From: an uncultured Micrococcales bacterium
Lineage (GTDB): Bacteria; Actinomycetota; Actinomycetes; S36-B12; GCA-2699445
DNA length: 18,870 bases
Reading direction: 5' to 3'
NCBI GenBank assembly: GCA_903915555.1
Contig: CAIWTL010000190.1
Location: 1-18,870, forward strand
Shown piece by piece: positions 13,310-18,870 of this stretch. Position 1 is the first letter of the stretch; each line of letters begins with the position of its first letter. The notes beneath the pieces were generated by a model that did no database searches, was not told where the DNA came from, and saw only the letters and a list, made by a program, of their open reading frames with translations. Made by a program: the position numbers and the translations under genes.

Positions 13310-16300
13310 ATGAGCCCGCGTCAGTCCCCGGAGGACCGGTTGCGGGCTGACCTGGTCGGGGCGGCGCTGGCCCAGGCGCCCGCGCTCGGTGCCGCAGCGG
13401 TGCCGGAACTGTCCGAACTCGTCGATCTCTACTACGCCAACGTCGCCGCCGAGGATCTCGTCGACCAGGACCCCCTCGATGTGCTCGGGGTGGCCTTGAG
13501 TCACCGCCAGGCCGCTGCCGTGCGCGAGCCGGGCGAGACGATCGTCCGAGTCCACACGCCGACCGTCGAGGAGAACGGCTGGAGCAACGGGCATACGTCC
13601 GTCGAGATCGTCACCGACGACATGCCGTTCCTGGTCGACTCGGTGTCGGCATCGCTGTCCGCCCACGGGCGAGGTATCCACCTCGTGATCCATCCTCAGT
13701 TCGACGTTCTGCGGGACAGCGACGGAGCGTTGGTCTCCGTGTCGGCGGCCGACCACGGGAGTGAGGACAAGGACCTCGCCGCGGTCACGGAGTCCTGGAT
13801 CCACTTCGACATCGACAGGGAGACCGAACCCGCCGAGATAGAGGAGTTGACGGCGGTCCTGTCCAGCGTGCTGTCCGACGTCCGGGCGGCCGTCGAGGAC
13901 TGGCCGCCCATGACCGAGGCGGCCGACGAGATCGCCCAGCGGATGGCACACGAGCCGATCCCCGGACTGGCCGAGGCCACGCAGTCGGAGGCGGTGGACT
14001 TCCTGACCTGGCTCACCGGCGGGAATTTCACCTTCCTGGGATATCGCCGATACGACCTCGTGGCCGCCGAGGACGGGGGCCAGGCGCTCGCCGTGGTGGC
14101 CGGCAGCGGCAGGGGAATCCTGCGCGGGGGCGACGGGAAGGTACGGCCGCTGCGGGAACTTCCCGAACGGGTGCGGTCCCGGGCGCTCGATCCCGACCCT
14201 CTGGTGCTCACCAAGGCCAACTCGCGATCGACCGTCCACCGCAACGCCTATCTCGACTACGTCGGGGTCAAGGTCTTCGACGAGGACGGCACGGTGGTGG
14301 GCGAGGACCGTTTCCTCGGTCTTTTCACTGCGGCCGCCTACAACCAGAGCGTCCTGAGCATTCCCGTGCTGCGGGCCAAGGTCGCAGCCGTCATGCGTCG
14401 CAGCGGTTTCGCGCCCGATTCGCACAGCGGCAAGGATCTGCTCCAGTTCCTCGAGACCTACCCCCGCGACGAACTGTTCCAGGCGACGGAGGACGAGCTC
14501 CTCGAGACAGCCCTCGGGGTCCTACGGCTCCAGGAGAGGCGCCGGACCCGGCTCTTCTGGCGCCGCGACCCCTACGGCCGCTTCGCGTCATGTCTGGTCT
14601 ATCTGCCCCGGGACCGCTACACCACGACCGTTCGGCTCCACATGGAACAGATCCTGCGGGACGCCTTCGGCGCCGACAGCATCGAGTTCCACACGCGGGT
14701 CACCGAGAGTGTGCTGGCGCGCCTCCACTTCGTCGTCCGGGTCGCGTCCGGTCGGGACCTCCCGTCCCCCGATCACGCGAGTGTCGAGGCGGCGCTCGCG
14801 GCCGCCGCGCGTTCCTGGGAGGACACCTTCTCGGAGGAACTCGTCGAGGCGGCGGGGGAGGAGGACGCGGCGCGGCTGGGTGCACGGTTCGCCGCGGCGG
14901 TGCCCGAGGCCTACAAGGAGGTCTTCCCCGCGCGCACGGGAGTGGCGGACATCCGTCACCTCGACCGACTCCCCGACGGGGCGACCGAACTCAACCTGTA
15001 CCGCCCCTATGATGCCGCCGAACGAACGAGGAGACTGAAGATCTACCGCTCCGGTGAGGCGGTCTCGCTGTCCCGGATCCTCCCCGTGCTGCAGCACCTG
15101 GGCGTCGACGTCTCCGACGAGCGCCCCTTCACCGTCCCCGATGCCCAAGGGCGTCCTTACCGCATCTACGACCTGGGCCTGGTCTTCCCCGAGGGGGAGT
15201 TGCCCTACGAAGACTCGCTCAAGGCTCGGTTCGAGGAGGCGTTCCTCGCCACGTGGGCCGGTGCTGCCGAGGCCGACGACCTGAATGCGCTCGTCATCCA
15301 CGCCGGACTCAATTGGCGTGAGGCCGCTCTGCTGCGGGCCCTGGTGAAGTACCTCCGGCAGGCGCAGCTGCCTTTCAGTCGCGGCTACATCGAGAAGGTG
15401 CTGCTGGCTCATCCCGAGGTGGTCCGGGACCTCGTCGACCTCTTCCACGCCCGCTTCGAACCGGGTCGGGAGGATCGCGCCGAGCAGCAGCGGGTCCTCA
15501 GGGAGCGAATCACCGACAGCATCGACGCCGTGTCGTCCCTCGACGTGGACCGCATCCTGCGTTTCCTCCTGACGCTCGTCACCACGTGCGTCAGGACGAG
15601 CTACTACCGGGAGTGGTCGGAGGACCTGTCGGTGCCCTTCCAGATCTCCTTCAAGTTCCAGCCCCGCCTGATCCCCGAACTGCCCGACCCGAAACCGCTG
15701 TACGAGATCTGGGTCTACTCCCCGGAGGTGGAGGGCGTGCACCTGCGGTTCGCGATGGTGGCCAGGGGAGGGCTTCGCTGGAGTGACCGCCCGGAGGATT
15801 TCCGCACCGAGATCCTCGGCCTCGTCAAGGCGCAGGAGGTCAAGAACACCGTCATCGTTCCCGCGGGCGCGAAAGGTGGGTTCTACGCCAAGCAACTGCC
15901 GGACCCCGCCGACCGCGAGGCCTTCCAGTCCGCCGGCCGCGCTGCTTACACCCGGTTCATCTCGGGGCTGCTCGACCTCACGGACAACCGGATCGAGGGG
16001 AGCATCGTGGGCCCTCCGGACGTGGTGCGGCACGATGGCGACGACACGTACCTCGTGGTCGCCGCGGACAAGGGCACCGCGACGTTCTCCGACCTCGCCA
16101 ACTCCATCTCGCAGGACCACGGATTCTGGCTGGGGGATGCCTTCGCCTCGGGTGGCTCGGAGGGCTACGACCACAAGGCGATGGGTATCACCGCCCGCGG
16201 TGCGTGGGAGTCGGTCAAGCGGCATTTCGCCGAGATGGGTGTGGACACCCAGTCGCAGGATTTCACCGTCGTCGGCATCGGCGACATGAGCGGGGACGTG

Positions 16301-18184
16301 TTCGGCAACGGGATGCTGCTCAGCGAACACATCCGCCTCGTCGCCGCCTTCGACCACCGGCACGTCTTCCTCGATCCCGCCCCCGACGCCGCCGCGTCGT
16401 TCGCCGAGCGACAGCGGTTGTTCGATGCGCCCCGTTCGTCCTGGGACGACTACGACCGGGATCTCATCTCGCAGGGCGGTGGCGTCTACCCCCGTACAGC
16501 CAAGGCGATCCCGGTCAGCCCCGAGGTCCGGCGTGCCCTGAACATCCGGCAGGACCTCGAGACTCTCACCCCCAACGAGATGATCCGCGAGATCCTGCGG
16601 TCGCAGGTGGACCTGCTGTGGAACGGCGGCATCGGGACCTACGTCAAGTCGACGGCCGAGTCGAACGCGGACGTCGGGGACAAGACCAACGATGCGGTCC
16701 GAGTCGACGGCGCCGAGTTGCGCTGCCGCGTGGTGGGAGAGGGGGGGAACCTCGGACTGACCCAACGTGGACGCGTCGAGGCCGCCCTCCACGGGGTGCG
16801 GCTCAACACCGACGCTGTAGACAATTCCGCCGGCGTGGACACCTCCGATCATGAGGTGAACATCAAGATCCTGCTCGACGATGTGGTGGGCAGCGGTGAC
16901 CTCACGACCAAACAGCGGAACCAGTTGCTCCACTCCATGACCGACGAAGTGGCCGGTCTCGTGCTGCAGCACAACTACGACCAGAACACCGTGCTGGCGA
17001 ACGCCCGGGCGCAGGCGCCGATCCTGTTGCCGGTGCACGAGCGGATGATCCGGGACCTGGTGGCCTCCGGTTCGCTCGACCGGGACCTGGAGTTCCTGCC
17101 CTCCGACGAGGAGATGCGCGCGCGGGAGGCGGACGGCTTCGGCCTGACCTCCCCGGAACTGAGTGTCCTTCTCGCCTATTCGAAGCTGACCCTGGCAGCA
17201 GCGGTGCCCAGCGACGATCTGGCGGCCGACCCCTACTTCGCCCCGGTCCTCACGCGGTACTTCCCCCAGGCGCTGCAGGCGGCTTACCCCGATCGGATGC
17301 CGCAGCATCCGCTCGCTCCGGAGATCATCCGGACGGTCGTGGTCAACGACCTCGTCAACCACGGGGGGATCTCGTTCGCGTTCCGTGCCAAGGAGGAGAC
17401 GGGTGCCACGGCGATGGACACCGTGCGTGGCTACACCTTCGCGCGGGACGTCTTCGACCTGCCGACGCTGTGGGACCGGATCCGCGGGCTCGACAGTCGG
17501 GTGGTGACGAGTGCCCAGTGCAGGGCCTACCTCGAGGCCCGGCGTCTCCTGGACCGGACCACCCGGTGGATGGTCCAGACGCACTCGGCGGACTACGACC
17601 TGACCACCGAGGTGTCGAGGTACGGCCCGATCGTGGCCCAACTCACCCCCCTGTTGCCCGACCTGCTCCGCGGCGCCGAGCGGCTGCAGTGGGAGACCCT
17701 CACCGCTGAGGCTGTCGCCACCGGACTGCCCGACGATCTCGCTGCCGATATCGCACTGCTGCTGTACCGGTTCCAGTTGCTCGACATCGTCAACATCGCC
17801 GAGCGCACCGGCGCCGACCCACAAGAGGTGGCGGCCGTCTACTTCGTCGTCAGCGAGAGATCGCAGGTCGACCACTACCTCACGCTGATCTCGACTCTCC
17901 CGCGCTCCGGACGGTGGGAGGCCTTGGCCCGACAGGCGTTGCGCTCGGATCTGTACAGCGCCCTGGCGTCCCTGACCGCTCAGATCGTGAGGTCGACGCC
18001 ATCCGGTGACAACCCCGACGACCGGGTCACCCAGTGGGAGAAGGCCAACCACGCGGAAGTCACCCGCGTGCGCAGCACCCTCAGCGACATCGCAGCCATG
18101 GATTCCGGCGCCGACCTGGCCTCGCTGAGCGTGGCATTGCGTGCCATGCGAACCCTGGTCGCCCAGTCCCGCAACCAGCCCTGA
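13310..18184 (+). CDS. gdh: Large NAD-specific glutamate dehydrogenase (GDH-180 class)
   Basis: 1624 residues, the usual size of this class (Rv2476c relative). It oxidatively deaminates glutamate to 2-oxoglutarate and ammonia with NAD+, mainly in catabolism. An N-terminal region of about 700 residues contains ACT-like domains (for example SVEIVTDDMPFLVDSVSASL, about 97-116). The catalytic core follows: GGLRWSDRPEDFRTEILGLV, then AGAKGGFYAK with the catalytic-site Lys855, and GIGDMSGDVFGNGMLLSEH at 989-1007, which binds the dinucleotide. A C-terminal helical domain of about 350 residues ends the protein. The frame is intact throughout. In mycobacteria this enzyme is inhibited by GarA; no garA is here. 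Transcription is probably leaderless. Together with pruA upstream it would carry proline carbon into the TCA cycle. Confidence 0.97.
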   Translation: MSPRQSPEDRLRADLVGAALAQAPALGAAAVPELSELVDLYYANVAAEDLVDQDPLDVLGVALSHRQAAAVREPGETIVRVHTPTVEENGWSNGHTSVEIVTDDMPFLVDSVSASLSAHGRGIHLVIHPQFDVLRDSDGALVSVSAADHGSEDKDLAAVTESWIHFDIDRETEPAEIEELTAVLSSVLSDVRAAVEDWPPMTEAADEIAQRMAHEPIPGLAEATQSEAVDFLTWLTGGNFTFLGYRRYDLVAAEDGGQALAVVAGSGRGILRGGDGKVRPLRELPERVRSRALDPDPLVLTKANSRSTVHRNAYLDYVGVKVFDEDGTVVGEDRFLGLFTAAAYNQSVLSIPVLRAKVAAVMRRSGFAPDSHSGKDLLQFLETYPRDELFQATEDELLETALGVLRLQERRRTRLFWRRDPYGRFASCLVYLPRDRYTTTVRLHMEQILRDAFGADSIEFHTRVTESVLARLHFVVRVASGRDLPSPDHASVEAALAAAARSWEDTFSEELVEAAGEEDAARLGARFAAAVPEAYKEVFPARTGVADIRHLDRLPDGATELNLYRPYDAAERTRRLKIYRSGEAVSLSRILPVLQHLGVDVSDERPFTVPDAQGRPYRIYDLGLVFPEGELPYEDSLKARFEEAFLATWAGAAEADDLNALVIHAGLNWREAALLRALVKYLRQAQLPFSRGYIEKVLLAHPEVVRDLVDLFHARFEPGREDRAEQQRVLRERITDSIDAVSSLDVDRILRFLLTLVTTCVRTSYYREWSEDLSVPFQISFKFQPRLIPELPDPKPLYEIWVYSPEVEGVHLRFAMVARGGLRWSDRPEDFRTEILGLVKAQEVKNTVIVPAGAKGGFYAKQLPDPADREAFQSAGRAAYTRFISGLLDLTDNRIEGSIVGPPDVVRHDGDDTYLVVAADKGTATFSDLANSISQDHGFWLGDAFASGGSEGYDHKAMGITARGAWESVKRHFAEMGVDTQSQDFTVVGIGDMSGDVFGNGMLLSEHIRLVAAFDHRHVFLDPAPDAAASFAERQRLFDAPRSSWDDYDRDLISQGGGVYPRTAKAIPVSPEVRRALNIRQDLETLTPNEMIREILRSQVDLLWNGGIGTYVKSTAESNADVGDKTNDAVRVDGAELRCRVVGEGGNLGLTQRGRVEAALHGVRLNTDAVDNSAGVDTSDHEVNIKILLDDVVGSGDLTTKQRNQLLHSMTDEVAGLVLQHNYDQNTVLANARAQAPILLPVHERMIRDLVASGSLDRDLEFLPSDEEMRAREADGFGLTSPELSVLLAYSKLTLAAAVPSDDLAADPYFAPVLTRYFPQALQAAYPDRMPQHPLAPEIIRTVVVNDLVNHGGISFAFRAKEETGATAMDTVRGYTFARDVFDLPTLWDRIRGLDSRVVTSAQCRAYLEARRLLDRTTRWMVQTHSADYDLTTEVSRYGPIVAQLTPLLPDLLRGAERLQWETLTAEAVATGLPDDLAADIALLLYRFQLLDIVNIAERTGADPQEVAAVYFVVSERSQVDHYLTLISTLPRSGRWEALARQALRSDLYSALASLTAQIVRSTPSGDNPDDRVTQWEKANHAEVTRVRSTLSDIAAMDSGADLASLSVALRAMRTLVAQSRNQP

Positions 18185-18208
18185 CATCCGAACGGGTCCC
18201 GACCGCAG

Positions 18209-18230
18209 ATCTGACCCTGGCGGGTCAGAT
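18209..18230 (+). terminator. 9-bp hairpin after gdh
   Basis: ATCTGACCC (18209-18217) and GGGTCAGAT (18222-18230) form a perfect stem with a 4-nt loop TGGC, 24 bp after the gdh stop. The following bases (GTGTGGTGGT) are G/T-rich rather than a clean T-run. Position and perfect pairing support a terminator. Confidence 0.7.
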
Positions 18231-18383
18231 GTGTGGTGGTACGGGTCATTTCTGGGGTTGCGGGGCGGATCTGTGGTCGGTCGCTGGGGCCGCGAGTCGG
18301 CCCCGGCTCGGCCGGGACTGGGTCGGGGGTTGTCGCTGGATGGGTCTGTGGGTTTGTGTCGGACCCTTTTGGTGGAATGGGTC
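18231..18383. other. G/T-rich spacer with a 7-bp hairpin before the right-edge ORF
   Basis: No gene is supported in these 153 bases. GGGGCCG (18286-18292) and CGGCCCC (18298-18304) form a 7-bp hairpin with a 5-nt loop. The plus strand is strikingly rich in G and T compared with the core genes, and the same style continues in the next ORF, so the spacer belongs with it rather than with gdh. The ORF frame stays open backwards through this stretch, so a start upstream of 18384 cannot be ruled out. Confidence 0.4.
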
Positions 18384-18870
18384 ATGGCCCGGAAGTCACG
18401 TGCGAAGCCCGCGTCGCGGTCGACGTTGCGCGGCTCGGCGGCGCGGGCTGTGGCGGCTGATTGCCGGGTGCGGCAGGTGGATCTGGATCTCCGGATCGGG
18501 TTCGCGGTCCCGTCGCCAGCCCCTATCACTGGCACCTCGTCGAGCCGTTCGACTGACTCGGCTGGCGGATCGCTGTCGGGTCACGTGGAGTCGGGTGTGG
18601 CGGCTGCGTTGTGGCGGGTGCGGCGGCCGGGGTGGACGCAGGCCGGCTGGTGGGACACAGAGTTACGCCCGGAGGTGCGGGCGTTGTTGTGGTTGCCGGT
18701 GGGTCGGGAACTGCAGGACCACCTCATCGCGGTGGCCCGCGCCGATTCAACCGCGGGCTACACGCGTGGGCATTGCCCGTTCGACCACACCACTTCCAGT
18801 CTGGAGGACCGGGTCGGGGTGCCGGGTAGTCCGTGTGCGTGTCAGGTCATCACGGTGGCGGCGTGGGCGG
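18384..18870 (+). CDS. 5' part of an unknown ORF, possibly HNH/13E12-type protein (3' truncated)
   Basis: From the ATG at 18384 the frame is open for 162 codons to the window edge, so the product is incomplete. A basic N-terminus (ARKSRAKPASRSTLRGSAAR) is followed by a Ser/Thr/Gly-rich linker. Then comes an ordered part: AALWRVRRPGWTQAGWWDTE, EVRALLWLPVGRELQDHLIA, and a segment with His/Cys pairs (GHCPFDHTTSS, then GSPCACQVITVAAWA). The CACQ-VITVAAW pattern resembles what I recall from N-termini of HNH endonuclease-like (DUF222/13E12) proteins of Mycobacteriales, but I am not certain and no HNH domain is in view. GTG at 18372 is an alternative start; ribosome sites for both are weak (GGTGGAATGGG). 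Codons such as GTG, TTG, GGT and GCG are used more than in the core genes, as in laterally spread families. Confidence 0.6.
   Translation, partial: MARKSRAKPASRSTLRGSAARAVAADCRVRQVDLDLRIGFAVPSPAPITGTSSSRSTDSAGGSLSGHVESGVAAALWRVRRPGWTQAGWWDTELRPEVRALLWLPVGRELQDHLIAVARADSTAGYTRGHCPFDHTTSSLEDRVGVPGSPCACQVITVAAWA

Noticed and set aside
14588..18535. Antisense open frame of 1315 codons opposite gdh
   Set aside because: It mirrors the codon structure of the well-supported gdh gene, is full of Arg/Gly/Val/Asp-rich low-complexity sequence, and contains no recognisable domain. This is typical of GC-rich genomes.
1..18870. tRNA, rRNA, CRISPR arrays and insertion sequences
   Set aside because: I saw no cloverleaf with CCA-type end, no rRNA segments, no regularly spaced 25-40 bp repeats and no transposase motifs.

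Overview
The window comes from a high-GC Gram-positive bacterium. Codons end mostly in G or C, GTG starts are common, and the gene set points to Actinomycetota, order Mycobacteriales (Dietzia/Gordonia/mycobacterial relatives; Dietzia-like is my best guess, not proven). The pointers are an actinobacterial SecA1 C-terminus followed by an oppositely oriented Rv3235-type gene, then a WS/DGAT acyltransferase and a patatin, much as around secA1-Rv3235-tgs3 in Mycobacterium tuberculosis. A membrane GT87 mannosyltransferase-like protein and the giant NAD-dependent glutamate dehydrogenase (Rv2476c type) fit as well.

Layout. 1-722: 3' end of secA. 731-1144 (minus): Rv3235-like protein, convergent with secA. 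1145-1369: divergent intergenic region with a helically phased GATG repeat. 1370-1852: small duplicated Sm/SH3-like protein. 1872-2081 (minus): 69-residue excisionase/MerR-type HTH protein. 2140-3878: an overlapping pair, a membrane-anchored SAF-domain (CpaB-like) protein and an atypical ParA/MinD-family ATPase (CpaE/TadZ-like) lacking both Walker A lysines. They look like an orphan fragment of a Tad/Flp pilus system and end in a strong inverted repeat inside the ATPase ORF. 3879-4380: a 502-bp gene-free stretch whose first part is only about 50% GC. 4381-7266: lipid operon of WS/DGAT acyltransferase, patatin hydrolase and a DUF6912-like protein. 7353-10192: pruA (proline catabolism) coupled to a GT87 membrane glycosyltransferase. 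10264-12626: secreted two-cysteine protein, Cache-like sensor histidine kinase and NarL-type response regulator. 12670-13164 (minus): DUF2505 protein. 13310-18184: NAD-GDH, probably leaderless. 18384-18870: start of a large ORF that runs off the window, possibly an HNH/13E12-type protein.

How the genes may work together. PruA makes glutamate from proline and NAD-GDH turns glutamate into 2-oxoglutarate, so two steps of one catabolic route lie 4.3 kb apart on one strand. The acyltransferase and patatin form a synthase/hydrolase pair for neutral lipid. The secreted protein, kinase and regulator probably form one signalling unit. Most of the window is ordinary core chromosome. The less explained parts are the orphan SAF/TadZ pair with its low-GC downstream spacer, the phased repeat, the secreted protein beside the kinase, and the right-edge ORF.
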